Source: JAJPKK01 sp963807015 (GTDB lineage: Bacteria > Pseudomonadota > Alphaproteobacteria > Rhizobiales > Xanthobacteraceae). From it: a DNA stretch of 64,000 nt. The position numbers and the translations under genes are program-made. The DNA is taken from the NCBI GenBank assembly GCA_963807015.1, contig CAWEAS010000034.1, positions 806,001-870,000 on the forward strand, in the 5' to 3' direction. The first letter of the stretch is position 1. Every line of letters starts with the position of its first letter. Below are positions 1 through 8,173 of this stretch, piece after piece. The notes under the pieces are model-generated. The model saw only the letters and a program-made list of their open reading frames with translations, ran no database searches and was not told where the DNA came from.

Positions 1-223
1 ATGCCGGCGAGAGCCCCGCCGTGAACCGCGCAATGCCGGCATGCAACGAACGATCGATCTCGTCGGCAAAGTCCGGCGATTCCTGGCGATCAACTTCAGC
101 GGCTGCCGCGTCCGACTCCGACTTGAGCGGGCTGAGGGCGCGCGCACCGGCCGCGCTTGGGGCCAGGGCCGGAATTTGCGGCTGATCCTTGACGGGCAGC
201 ACGATGACTTCGCTCATGGGCAT
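1..223 (-). CDS. phaC: PHA synthase-like protein, N-terminal fragment (cut by window edge)
   Basis: The 5' end of a minus-strand gene that leaves the window on the left; only about 74 residues are visible. After a low-complexity leader rich in Ala, Pro and Ser it reads DEIDRSLHAGIARFTAGLSP, which resembles the conserved start of the poly-beta-hydroxybutyrate polymerase N-terminal domain (LDRALHA-LARFTGGLSPA in the family). Class I PHA synthases polymerise hydroxyacyl-CoA on cytoplasmic granules. The start is ATG at 223, because AAGGAA lies 7 nt upstream; the ATG two codons later (217) is possible. The catalytic Cys-Asp-His region lies outside the window, so the call rests on the N-terminal motif only. 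Confidence 0.6.
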   Translation of the reverse strand, partial: MPMSEVIVLPVKDQPQIPALAPSAAGARALSPLKSESDAAAAEVDRQESPDFADEIDRSLHAGIARFTAGLSPA

Positions 224-439
224 GCGGCATTTCCTTGCGTATCGGCGGAACGGCCCGCTGGAGTTCCGTGGGTCCCGCATCCAATCTGGCGCTGCGGCAC
301 GCGCCTTGACCAAGGTCAATGCGGATCCATGGATCGAAATTGATCTTCATCAACGTTAGAGCCTGACTTTGGCAGCTAGATAACAGCTAGTCAGCGCCCC
401 AAGAGTAACGCCGCTGCCTTGGAAGGGGCGGCACGAAAG

Positions 440-478
440 GCGTGCGCCGCGGCTCAACAGCGCGGCGCGCGCTTTTTT
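440..478 (+). terminator. GC-rich hairpin followed by six T residues
   Basis: Arms 440-451 and 461-472 pair over 12 bp (one G-T pair) around a 9-nt loop, and a run of six T follows at 473-478. This has the form of a Rho-independent terminator read on the plus strand. No plus-strand gene ends just before it; on the minus strand it follows the stop of the Bug receptor gene (507), where the T tract would be an upstream A tract instead. It lies in the 283-nt gap between the PHA synthase-like gene and the receptor gene. Confidence 0.45.
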
Positions 479-506
479 GCTGGTCGATTTTTCATGTGGA
501 ACGGCA

Positions 507-1649
507 TTACTCCGGCTGAATGCCGGCTTGCTTGATGACGCGCGCCCACCGTTCGGTATCTTGGGCAATGACCGCGCCGAACTCCGACGGCGTCATGATC
601 GTCGCCACCCCGCCGACGTCGGCGAGCCGCATCAGCACTTCGGGGTCGGCGAGGCCGGCGTTGATCTCGCGATTGAGCCTCGCGATGATATCGGCTGGCG
701 TGCCTTTCGGCACGCCGATGCCGGACCAGCTGTTCACCTCATAGCCGGGCAGCGTCTCGCCGATGGTCGGGAGCTCCGGAAGCGCCGGCGACCGACGCGC
801 GTTGGTGATGCCAAGCGCGCGCAAGCTTCCCCGCTGGATGTGCGGCAGCGAGTTCGGCATCGCATCGATCCCCGCCTGCACCTCGCCGGCGATCATGTCG
901 GTGACCAAGGCCGCTCCGCCACGGTAGGGCACATGGACGAGATCGATGCCGGCCCTGACCTTCAACAGCTCGATGGCCAAGTGACCGATGGTGCCGGTGC
1001 CGAACGAGGCCGTGTTGATCTTGCCCGGGTTGGCTTTCGCGAGCGCGATGAATCCGGCGACGTTGCGCGCGGGCACCGAGGGCGCCACTTCAAGGACGAG
1101 CTGAAGCTCGGCAAATCCGGCGACCGGCGAAATGTCGCGCAGGAAATTGAACGGCAGCTTTTCGAACAAGGTCGCGTTGATGGCGTTCGACGCGAGCGCC
1201 AGCAGCAGCGTGTGGCCGTCGGGCGGTGCATTGACGACCGCCTGGGTCGCGATGTTGGTGCTCGCCCCCGGACGGTTCTCGATGATGACCGGCTGGCCGA
1301 GGCGCTTCTCGAGCCAGCGGCCGAGAATGCGCGCAAGAATATCGGTCGAGCCGCCGGGCGGATAACCGACGACGAAACGCACCGGGCGCGACGGATAGGT
1401 TTCCGCCGCGGCGGCGCGGCCGATCGCCGGCACGGCGAGGGCCGAGCCTGCAAGGCTCAGGAACCGGCGGCGCGGCAGCTTGCGGCCCTCGTCGCTTGCG
1501 GAAGCCCGCGTATTCTTCTCCCCTCCCCCTTGTGGGGAGGGGTCGGGGGTGGGGGTCAGGAGCTGTGGCACTTCGGTGCCGTAACTTCTCGACCCCCCAC
1601 CCCGACCCTCCCCCGCAAGGGGGGAGGGAGAAGTAAAGCGTGCCGTCAC
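507..1649 (-). CDS. Bug-family tripartite tricarboxylate transporter substrate-binding protein
   Basis: Periplasmic receptor of the TctC/Bug family, which binds carboxylates or aromatic acids. The mature part begins at about residue 83 with YPSRPVRFVVGYPPGGSTD, the family hallmark, and continues with IIENRPGA, VPYRGGAALV and a normal C-terminus. It carries an RRRFLSLAG Tat-like signal peptide. The start is GTG at 1649, chosen because GGAGG lies 5 nt upstream. Between this start and the signal peptide, about 39 codons come from a palindromic repeat (1516-1632) that stays in frame, so the protein has an unusual 50-residue extension before the signal. No other well-placed start is visible. No tctA/tctB membrane genes are nearby; orphan receptors are common in this group. 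Confidence 0.88.
   Translation of the reverse strand: MTARFTSPSPLAGEGRGGGSRSYGTEVPQLLTPTPDPSPQGGGEKNTRASASDEGRKLPRRRFLSLAGSALAVPAIGRAAAAETYPSRPVRFVVGYPPGGSTDILARILGRWLEKRLGQPVIIENRPGASTNIATQAVVNAPPDGHTLLLALASNAINATLFEKLPFNFLRDISPVAGFAELQLVLEVAPSVPARNVAGFIALAKANPGKINTASFGTGTIGHLAIELLKVRAGIDLVHVPYRGGAALVTDMIAGEVQAGIDAMPNSLPHIQRGSLRALGITNARRSPALPELPTIGETLPGYEVNSWSGIGVPKGTPADIIARLNREINAGLADPEVLMRLADVGGVATIMTPSEFGAVIAQDTERWARVIKQAGIQPE
1516..1632. repeat. 117-nt palindromic element inside the 5' end of the Bug receptor gene
   Basis: Left arm 1516-1558 and right arm 1591-1632 are nearly perfect inverted copies of about 42 nt. Each arm is itself a hairpin (CCCTCCCCC / GGGGAGGG). The centre contains a third hairpin, GGCAC-TTCG-GTGCC. 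It is made almost only of C and G runs and looks like the dispersed palindromic elements common between genes in Bradyrhizobium and its relatives. Here it sits inside the reading frame of the receptor gene instead of between genes. Confidence 0.75.
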
Positions 1650-1686
1650 AGCAGCCTCCGTTAGCGCGGTTATCCGCGTGTCCGCC

Positions 1687-2850
1687 CTACTCCGCGGCGG
1701 CTTGTCTCGTGCCTTGCGGCACTCGATTGCGGAAGTGGGGCAAAATCTCCTCGGCGATCGCCGCCATGTTGGCGCGGGTCATGTCGTTCGGCAGCGTGCC
1801 GAACTGGGTCTTGGTGAGCGAGGTGTTGAAGCCCGCGAGGTCCTGATATTCCGCGAGCTTCTCGCGCACCGTGTTGGGGCTGCCGATGATGACGACGCCG
1901 GTATTGACGAGCTCCTCGATGGTCGCGGGCTTGCCGGTCACCTTGGCGGCGCGGACGCGCTTCATCGATTCGATGTTGGTGTAGCCCGGCGGCAGCAGCA
2001 TCTCGGTCGGCATCTTGAGGAAGCGGTTCACCAGCGCTTCGAGATGCGGCCGCGCCTCGCGCATCGCCTTCTCGTCGGTCTCGGCCACGTAGATCGTGTT
2101 CGACCACGCGAGTTGCTCCGGCGAGGCCGCGTAGCCCGCCTTCTCCGCCTCGTCGCGATACATCTGGAAGAAGCGTGCCACCGTCGCGATCGGGCTCAAC
2201 GTCTGGCAGTAGGTGTAGCGCATCTGCGCCGCCCATTTGATCGTGCTGCTCGACCCCTGCGAGGGAATCCAGATCGGCGGGTGCGGCGTCTGATAGGGCC
2301 GCGGCCACGGATTGACGTAGTTGAAGTGGTACTGCTTGCCCTCGAAGGCGAACGGTCCCGGCTCGGTCCACGCGCGCACGATGAGGTCGTGGGCTTCGGC
2401 GAAACGATCCTGCGACAGCGCCGGGTTGATGCCCATGGCATGGTACTCGGCGCCGATCCCGCGCACGAAGCCGGCGATGAAGCGGCCCCGCGTCAAGTTG
2501 TCGAGCATCGCGTATTCCTCGGCCACCATCAGCGGATTGTTGAGGAGCGGCAGCGCCCGGCCGAGGACCGCGAGTTTCGCCCGCTTGACGCTGCGCGCGA
2601 GCGCGCCCGCGAGAACGCCCGGGATCGGCATCATGCCGTAGGCGGTCTGGTGGTGTTCGTTGAGGCAGACGCCATCGAAGCCGAGCTGGTCGGCATACTC
2701 CATCTGGTCGAGATACTCGTGATAGAGGTCGGCGCCCTTTGCCGGATCGTAGTAGCGGTTCGAGTAGGTGACCCAGGCCGAGCCATTGCGGTCGATCGCA
2801 TCGAGGTCGGCATGCCGATAGGGCATCAGGTGGAAGTTGAAGAATTTCAT
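1687..2850 (-). CDS. LLM-class (bacterial luciferase-like) flavin-dependent oxidoreductase
   Basis: A 387-residue TIM-barrel oxidoreductase of the luciferase-like monooxygenase superfamily, expected to use reduced FMN supplied by a separate reductase. Family features are the N-terminal MKFFNFHLMPY strand, the NEHHQTAYG motif near residue 60, RGRFIAGFVRGIGAEY after residue 120 and TPHPPIWIPSQGSSST near residue 195. The ATG at 2850 overlaps the stop of the hydrolase gene by 4 nt (ATGA), so the two are probably translated together; the open frame upstream of this ATG is the shadow of the hydrolase gene. The substrate is unknown; neighbours suggest ring or carboxylate catabolism. No flavin reductase is visible in the window. 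Confidence 0.85.
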   Translation of the reverse strand: MKFFNFHLMPYRHADLDAIDRNGSAWVTYSNRYYDPAKGADLYHEYLDQMEYADQLGFDGVCLNEHHQTAYGMMPIPGVLAGALARSVKRAKLAVLGRALPLLNNPLMVAEEYAMLDNLTRGRFIAGFVRGIGAEYHAMGINPALSQDRFAEAHDLIVRAWTEPGPFAFEGKQYHFNYVNPWPRPYQTPHPPIWIPSQGSSSTIKWAAQMRYTYCQTLSPIATVARFFQMYRDEAEKAGYAASPEQLAWSNTIYVAETDEKAMREARPHLEALVNRFLKMPTEMLLPPGYTNIESMKRVRAAKVTGKPATIEELVNTGVVIIGSPNTVREKLAEYQDLAGFNTSLTKTQFGTLPNDMTRANMAAIAEEILPHFRNRVPQGTRQAAAE

Positions 2851-3638
2851 GCTGCAAGCCTCTTGCCGTCGATGAAGCCCTCGAACGCGGAGACGAAAGC
2901 CGCTGGCTTCTCCACGTGGGGGATGTGGCCGCATTCGGGAACGATCACGGCCGTTGCGCCGGGAATGAGCCGGCGCCATTCCTCGGCATATTCCTTCGGG
3001 AACAGGCGGTCGTTCGCGCCCCATACGAGGAGCGTCGGAACGTCGATCCGGCGCAGCCATTTGGCGAGATGGGGATCATAGCTGCGCGGCTGCCACACGA
3101 GTTTCGCGGTGGCGAGGCGGTTTTTCATCGCCACGTCCACGAGCTCGGGGACCAGCATCGCCTTGACCATCTCGTCGGCGCGGGTCTGGTCATAGAAGAA
3201 ATCGCGGATGCGCTGCTCATCGTTGCGCAGGAACGGATCGATCTGCGTCACGCCCTTCACGTGGATGCCGGCGGCGCCGACGAGGGTGAGCGAGGCGAGC
3301 CGGCTGGTGTCGCGCACCGCAAGCTCCGCTGCGATCCAGCCGCCGAGCGAGATGCCGATGAGATGAATGCGCTCCAGCTTCAGGGCCTTGAGGACGTCGA
3401 GATAGAAGTAGGCAAGGTCGTGGATGTTATCGAACCACTCGGGCATCTCGGTGTCGCCGAAACCCGGATGCTCGGGGACGATGACGTCGAACCGCGCGGC
3501 AAGCCGCTTCAGGTACTCCTGCCATGGTCCCGTGCCGCTCGCGCCGTGAAGGACGAGGAGCGGCGGACCGCTGCCGCCGCGCATCAGCTTGAGGTTGCAG
3601 CCGCTGATCGCGATCTTGGTTGTTGTGTAGTCCGCCAT
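2847..3638 (-). CDS. Alpha/beta-fold hydrolase
   Basis: A 263-residue alpha/beta hydrolase. The oxyanion HG motif is at 31-32 (VLHGASG), the nucleophile elbow GISLGG gives Ser97, the acid is Asp210 in VWGAND and the base is His238 in CGHIPHVEKP. Order and spacing are those of the meta-cleavage-product hydrolase / haloalkane dehalogenase type of enzyme. It is cytoplasmic, with no signal peptide. It shares ATGA with the flavin oxidoreductase gene, so they form one operon, probably with the Bug receptor further downstream. In such a setting it may hydrolyse a C-C, ester or N-formyl bond of a ring-cleavage product; the sequence alone does not say which. Confidence 0.88.
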   Translation of the reverse strand: MADYTTTKIAISGCNLKLMRGGSGPPLLVLHGASGTGPWQEYLKRLAARFDVIVPEHPGFGDTEMPEWFDNIHDLAYFYLDVLKALKLERIHLIGISLGGWIAAELAVRDTSRLASLTLVGAAGIHVKGVTQIDPFLRNDEQRIRDFFYDQTRADEMVKAMLVPELVDVAMKNRLATAKLVWQPRSYDPHLAKWLRRIDVPTLLVWGANDRLFPKEYAEEWRRLIPGATAVIVPECGHIPHVEKPAAFVSAFEGFIDGKRLAA

Positions 3639-3845
3639 TCGACGCCCTCGCCTTCCATTCCTGCGACACTGACGGCGAAGCAGAGTTGGCCAACCGTCGT
3701 CGTCTGCAGACTACTGCGAAAACGGGCAAAAGTACCCCGCTCGGCAGCAGCGCAGCGTAAAGCAGCCCTTCGCGAAGTGCTATTGCGTCTCGACTTCATA
3801 AGCGTCTAATGGCTGCAGGAAACCGCCCAGCGAGGAGAGGCAGAA

Positions 3846-4226
3846 ATGTCCAGGATTCGTCACATCGCCATCATCGTGCCGGACGCCGAGGAGGCGGCCA
3901 AGTTCTACGAGAGCGCGCTCGGCCTCAAGCGCGCCGGCACGGCGCGGCGCGGCATCTACATGACGGACGGCGTGATCAACGTTGCCCTGCTCACCAAGGA
4001 GCACGAGAACGAGAAGCTCGGTCTTTACCACTTCGGTGTCTGGGTCGACGATCTCGACGCCTCCGAGAAGAAGGTCGTCGAGGCTGGCGGCACCTATCTC
4101 GCGGGCCGGCCGACATCGCCGAATTCGTTCTACGAGGCGAAGTACAAGGACCCGAACGGCGTGGTGTTCGACATCACGCATAACGGCTGGGCCGGCGCCG
4201 CAAAGGACGTAGTGGCGAAGCAGTAG
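3846..4226 (+). CDS. VOC family (glyoxalase/extradiol dioxygenase fold) protein
   Basis: A 126-residue single VOC module. It starts RIRHIAIIVPDAEEAAKFYESALGL, the typical first beta-alpha-beta unit, and has the second half YHFGVWVDDL and KDPNGVVFDITHNGW. Possible metal ligands are His6 in the first strand, the His of YHFGVWV and the Glu of YEAKYKDP; the family uses such residues for Fe, Zn or Mn. GAGAGG lies a few bases before the ATG. It is followed at 34 nt by the FAD hydroxylase gene, so they are probably cotranscribed. It could be a small dioxygenase, an isomerase or a glyoxalase; the reaction is undetermined. Confidence 0.85.
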   Translation: MSRIRHIAIIVPDAEEAAKFYESALGLKRAGTARRGIYMTDGVINVALLTKEHENEKLGLYHFGVWVDDLDASEKKVVEAGGTYLAGRPTSPNSFYEAKYKDPNGVVFDITHNGWAGAAKDVVAKQ

Positions 4227-4259
4227 GCCGGAGGAGCTCTACGCTGCGCGGCTGATGCC

Positions 4260-5477
4260 ATGAATTCCGGGGGACGTGTCATTGTCATCGGCGCCGGGCC
4301 GGTCGGGCTGTGCCTGTCGCTCGCGCTCGCGCAGCAAGGTATCGCGGTCACCCTGATCGAGGCGCTGGGCGAGGACAACTTCCTCGAGCAGGTGCCGCGC
4401 GCCGGCACCAATCATCCTGCGACGCTCGAGATGCTCGACCGCATCGGGCTTTACCGGCGGCTCGAGCCGCGCGGCATCATCGCGCCGGTGTTCCACTATT
4501 GGGATCGCGCCGAGAACCGGCTGATCGCGGCGTTCGATCACAAGCACCTCAAGGACGATACCCGCTTCCCCTATGTCCTGCAGTGCGAGCGCATCAAGAT
4601 CGTCGAAGAGGCCCTCGCCATGGCGAAGGCCGATCCGCTGATAGACTTGCGCCTGTCGTCGACATTCACGCATTTCACGCAGGACGGTTCGGGCGTCGTC
4701 GCGCATTTCACCAACGCGGCCGGCGAAGCCGAGCGCGTCGAAGGCGCCTATCTCGTGAGCTGCGAGGGAGCGCGCAGCATCGTGCGCAAGGACCTCGACA
4801 TCGAGTTCGAAGGCTTCACCTACTCCGACCTGACCTTGAACATCGAGGTTGCCTACGACTTCCGCCGCCACGGCTACGCCGAGCGCAACTACATTTCCGA
4901 TCCCACCGAGTGGTCGAACCTGTTTCACTGGAGGGGACCGCCGGATCGCTGGCGCGTGCACTTTCCGGTCGACGCTTCAGCTGACCAGGACGCAGCGTGC
5001 CGCGAAGACGCGCTGCAGGCGCGGCTGCAGACGTTCCTGCCGACCGGCCGCTCCTTCGAGATCGTCGGCTCGAACCTCTATACGGTGCATCAGCGCGTCG
5101 CGAAGAAATTCCGCGCCGGCCGCGCGATCCTTGCGGGTGATGCCGCCCATGTGAACAGCCCGATCGGCGCCATGGGCATGAACAGCGGCATCCACGACGC
5201 CTTCAATCTCGCCGAGAAGCTGGTTCAAATCCTTCACGGCGACGCGGCCGAGGACGTGCTCGACCGCTATGAGCGCCAGCGCCGCCATGTGGCGATCCAG
5301 CACACCCAGGCCCAGACCATCCGCAACAAGCGCCTGCTCTCCGAAAAGGACCCGGCCGTGCGCAAGCGCAGTCAGGACGAATTGCGTCGCACGGCGGAGG
5401 ACCCGGCCCTCGCGCGCGCCTTCCTGCTGCGCGCCTCGCTGATCGAAAGCCTCCGCGAGGCCGAGCAGATCATGTGA
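4260..5477 (+). CDS. FAD-dependent aromatic monooxygenase (PheA/TfdB/UbiH type)
   Basis: A 405-residue class A flavin hydroxylase. The Rossmann motif VIGAGPVGLCLSLALAQ (residues 9-25) binds the FAD ADP part. RAGTNHPATLEMLDRIGL is the usual second conserved stretch, and LAGDAAHVNSPIGAMGMNSG near residue 295 is the GD motif contacting the FAD ribityl chain. Enzymes of this family hydroxylate phenols or hydroxylated aromatic acids with NAD(P)H and oxygen. It is shorter than the 540-600 residues of MhpA/TfdB enzymes because it lacks the C-terminal thioredoxin-like domain, and so resembles the 400-residue salicylate or 6-hydroxynicotinate hydroxylases. It follows the VOC gene on the plus strand and converges on the next gene. 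Confidence 0.88.
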   Translation: MNSGGRVIVIGAGPVGLCLSLALAQQGIAVTLIEALGEDNFLEQVPRAGTNHPATLEMLDRIGLYRRLEPRGIIAPVFHYWDRAENRLIAAFDHKHLKDDTRFPYVLQCERIKIVEEALAMAKADPLIDLRLSSTFTHFTQDGSGVVAHFTNAAGEAERVEGAYLVSCEGARSIVRKDLDIEFEGFTYSDLTLNIEVAYDFRRHGYAERNYISDPTEWSNLFHWRGPPDRWRVHFPVDASADQDAACREDALQARLQTFLPTGRSFEIVGSNLYTVHQRVAKKFRAGRAILAGDAAHVNSPIGAMGMNSGIHDAFNLAEKLVQILHGDAAEDVLDRYERQRRHVAIQHTQAQTIRNKRLLSEKDPAVRKRSQDELRRTAEDPALARAFLLRASLIESLREAEQIM

Positions 5478-5503
5478 CCCGCGCGGCGCGCCGCCCTATG
5501 GCG

Positions 5504-6262
5504 TTATGCCGCGATCACCTCTTCGGCGCGCACGCTGCGGCAATCCATTTCGAACTCGAGGTCCTTCACCGGCGGGCGGGCGAAATGCCAGTTGATGCCA
5601 GCGTGGGCGGCGCCGCGCCGCACGATCTCGTCGGCCAGCAACGGATAGACGTCGCGGATGGTGTAAAGCTGGCTCGCGGTGGTGTCGCGCCAGCCGGCCC
5701 CGAACAGCTTGAGCCGCTGGGTCAGCTCGTCCATCACGAAATGCGCCTTCTCGCGCAGGGCGTCAGCGCTCGTCTCGCCGAAGCGCACGATGCGGTCGCG
5801 GTAGCTCGCGTCGGTCGCGCGCGCCTCGGCGCTGCCGGAAATGACGAAGCTCGGTGCGCCGCCGGCGGCGGCCGGCACCGTGAACGAGAAGGCATGAACG
5901 CTAGGCGTCGCCGGCGGATCGAGCTCAGGACACACGTTGCTGCGCGCGACCGGGTTCACCTTGCCGTCGTAGATGCCCCATTTGCCGAGCGTGACGACGT
6001 AGGTCTCATTGAAGGCGCGAAAGCCCTCTTCGGTGAACTGTCCCGGCGAGCGCAATTCGCAGGCGCAGAACGCCGTCAGCGGCCGCCCGGCCGCCTTGAT
6101 CACCGCCTCGATGCGCGCGAAGCCGTCGACGAGCGGCACCGGGGCGCGGAAACGATAGCGCCTGATCTCGAAACCCGCCGCTGCCGCGACGCCTCCCGAG
6201 AACATGAAGCCGCCCGGAATGAAGCGATATCCGCCCGGTTGAAATTCAGCGACCGCCGCCAT
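5504..6262 (-). CDS. Conserved protein, possibly RidA/aminomuconate-deaminase-like
   Basis: A 252-residue soluble protein. I do not recognise it with certainty. The C-terminal half (FVMDELTQRLKLFGAGWRDT followed by ASQLYTIRDVYPLLADEIV) resembles the RidA/YjgF fold, in which a coupled helix and strand build an enamine-deaminating pocket. The N-terminal half (GGYRFIPGGFMFSGGVAAAAG) resembles a second, degenerate copy. RidA-like proteins act as aminomuconate deaminases in some aromatic pathways, which would fit the amidohydrolase and dienelactone hydrolase genes just upstream on the same strand. The gap to the upstream gene is 70 nt. The stated function is an inference from fold resemblance plus context. 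Confidence 0.6.
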   Translation of the reverse strand: MAAVAEFQPGGYRFIPGGFMFSGGVAAAAGFEIRRYRFRAPVPLVDGFARIEAVIKAAGRPLTAFCACELRSPGQFTEEGFRAFNETYVVTLGKWGIYDGKVNPVARSNVCPELDPPATPSVHAFSFTVPAAAGGAPSFVISGSAEARATDASYRDRIVRFGETSADALREKAHFVMDELTQRLKLFGAGWRDTTASQLYTIRDVYPLLADEIVRRGAAHAGINWHFARPPVKDLEFEMDCRSVRAEEVIAA

Positions 6263-6332
6263 GGTGCCTCCCTTTGGTTACGCCAACTAATGTAATCACA
6301 CGCGCCGCCGTCGCGCGAAGTCCTTACGCGCA

Positions 6333-7034
6333 TTACCCGCCGAGGTGCTGGCGGAAGAATGCGACGGTGAGGTCCAGCGCGCGATCGGCTTCGGGCTTGC
6401 TGTAGGTCTTGCCGCCTTTGCGGGCGAAGGCGTGGTCGGCGCCCGGATATTTGTGGATGGTCACGAGCGGATTGGGCAACAGCCGGCGCTCCAGCATATC
6501 GTTCACTTCCGCCTGCACCCACCGATCCTTCATAGCCATGTGCAGCACGAACGGGCGGTGCAAGTTCTTGGCCTCACGGATGTTGTGCTCGATGTAAGTG
6601 CCGTAATAGGCGACGGCACAATCGATGTCGGTGCGGCAGCACATCAGGTAGCAGAGCTTGCCGCCGAGACAGTAGCCGACGGCGCCGACCTTGCCGTCGC
6701 ACTCGGGCCGCGCCGCGAGGTAATGCCAGGTGTCCTCCATGTCGCGGACGCCGAGGTCGTAGTCGAACTCGTAGTAGAGATCGAACGCCTTCTGCACGTT
6801 GGCGGGATCGCCGTCGGACAGTTCGACGCCGGGCTCCTGGCGCCAGAACAGATCCGGCACAAGGCACACGAATCCCGCCTCGGCGAACTCATGGGCGTGG
6901 TGGCGCATGGTGTCGTTGACGCCCCAGATCTCCATGATGGCGATGATCGCGCCAGCCGGCGTCCGGTCCGGGATCGCGAGATAGGCCCCCATCTCGCCGT
7001 CGCGGAGCTTCACCTTGATGTTCTGCGTCTTCAT
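6333..7034 (-). CDS. Dienelactone hydrolase family protein
   Basis: A 233-residue alpha/beta hydrolase of the dienelactone hydrolase type. It has Cys122 as nucleophile in GYCLGG, Asp170 in HMAMKDRWV and His201 in GADHAF, and Glu36 (MEIWG) at the place of the glutamate that holds the cysteine in the resting enzyme. Carboxymethylenebutenolidases open dienelactones made in chlorocatechol-type ortho cleavage; many family members have other or unknown substrates. It starts at ATG 7034, 18 nt after the stop of the amidohydrolase gene, in the same minus-strand operon. Cytoplasmic. Confidence 0.9.
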   Translation of the reverse strand: MKTQNIKVKLRDGEMGAYLAIPDRTPAGAIIAIMEIWGVNDTMRHHAHEFAEAGFVCLVPDLFWRQEPGVELSDGDPANVQKAFDLYYEFDYDLGVRDMEDTWHYLAARPECDGKVGAVGYCLGGKLCYLMCCRTDIDCAVAYYGTYIEHNIREAKNLHRPFVLHMAMKDRWVQAEVNDMLERRLLPNPLVTIHKYPGADHAFARKGGKTYSKPEADRALDLTVAFFRQHLGG

Positions 7035-7052
7035 GTCTGCTGCCGATTGCCG

Positions 7053-8054
7053 TCAAATCTTGAGAAGCGCGCGGGCATTGCCGGCGAAGATGCACTCGCG
7101 CTCCGTTTCGGGAATCTCGAGCGCCTGCACGGCCGCAATCGTCTTCCTGGTTAGCTCGCGACCGCCGCGCGGGTCGAATGGGGCGTCGCTCGCGAATACC
7201 AGCCGCGAAGCGCCGAAGAAATCATAGCCGCAACGCGTCGCCGGTGCGGCGCCGTTGAGCGCCGTATCGGCATAAAGCATGTGGAAATAGTCGATTGGCG
7301 GCCGCTTCAGCCCGCGCGCCTCGGCAACCGGGTTGCGGTCCACCGTGCCGTCGAAAATTTGCCGGAAGCCAAGCTCGATGCGGCCGGCGAAATACGGGAT
7401 CATTCCGCCCAGGTGATGGGTGATGATCTTCAGGCGCGGCAGCTCATCGAACAGCCCGGAATAGATGAGCCGGGTCATGGCGGCCGAGGTCTCGTAGGGC
7501 CAGCCGAACGAGAACCAGACCTCGTCCTCCGATTCCTTTTCGCTGGCGTAGTCGGCGAACTGCGGCCCGCGCATGGGATGCACCCACACCGGCAAATCAT
7601 GCTCCGCCATGCAGCGAAACACTGAGCGGAATTTCTTTGCGCTCAGCGGCTCGCCGGCAACATGGGTGAAGATCTGAACGCCGCGCGCGCCGAGGTCGAG
7701 GATGGCGCGATCCGCCTCCTCGACTGCGGCGTCGGGATTGTTCATCGGCAGCGACGCGATGAACGTCGGGAACCGGTCGGGATAGCGCCCGCACAACGCC
7801 GCAAGATCGTCGTTGGCACGCCGCGCGATGAGGGGCGAGCGGTCCGGCGGCGCGATCAACTCGATCGGCGGATTGGCAAGCGACAGCACCTGCTGCAGCC
7901 CATCGAATTCGTCGAGCATGCGCAGGCGCGCGTCGATATCCCACAGCTCCTTGAGCTTCGGAAACGACTTCAGCACGATATGGCCGGGAATGTGGGTCGC
8001 CAGCCGATCAAGATGAGACCGAGGCATGAAATGATTGAAGATATCGATCATCAT
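7053..8054 (-). CDS. Amidohydrolase_2 family (ACMSD-like) metal-dependent hydrolase or decarboxylase
   Basis: A 333-residue TIM-barrel protein of the aminocarboxymuconate-semialdehyde decarboxylase family. Visible metal or catalytic residues are the His of VWVHPMRG, the His pair of KIITHHLGG and the Asp of FASDAPFDP. The usual HxH at the first strand is replaced: the start reads MIDIFNHFMP, so the first metal His is Phe and only the second remains. Relatives decarboxylate or hydrolyse carboxylated aromatic or muconate compounds. The start is ATG 8054 (MMIDIF). A GTG 24 codons upstream is also open, but the added residues have no family counterpart. Operon with the dienelactone hydrolase gene downstream. 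Confidence 0.82.
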   Translation of the reverse strand: MMIDIFNHFMPRSHLDRLATHIPGHIVLKSFPKLKELWDIDARLRMLDEFDGLQQVLSLANPPIELIAPPDRSPLIARRANDDLAALCGRYPDRFPTFIASLPMNNPDAAVEEADRAILDLGARGVQIFTHVAGEPLSAKKFRSVFRCMAEHDLPVWVHPMRGPQFADYASEKESEDEVWFSFGWPYETSAAMTRLIYSGLFDELPRLKIITHHLGGMIPYFAGRIELGFRQIFDGTVDRNPVAEARGLKRPPIDYFHMLYADTALNGAAPATRCGYDFFGASRLVFASDAPFDPRGGRELTRKTIAAVQALEIPETERECIFAGNARALLKI

Positions 8055-8173
8055 GGCGAATAGCAGTGCCGCGAAAAATATGTTGGCCGGACGAAGCGGG
8101 GCGCACCCTATTCGGCTTGTCGGCACGCGGGCAAGGGCCTCTTGCGCATAGCCGATGCCGTAGGCGAGCCCGT

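Noticed and set aside
1670..2857. A 395-codon minus frame overlapping the luciferase-like gene
   Set aside because: The overlapping frame 1687-2850 has clear LLM-family motifs. This one is Arg-rich shadow sequence.
3040..3638. Plus-strand frames opposite the alpha/beta hydrolase gene
   Set aside because: The minus frame holds a complete Ser-Asp-His triad in correct order; the plus frames have no domain features.
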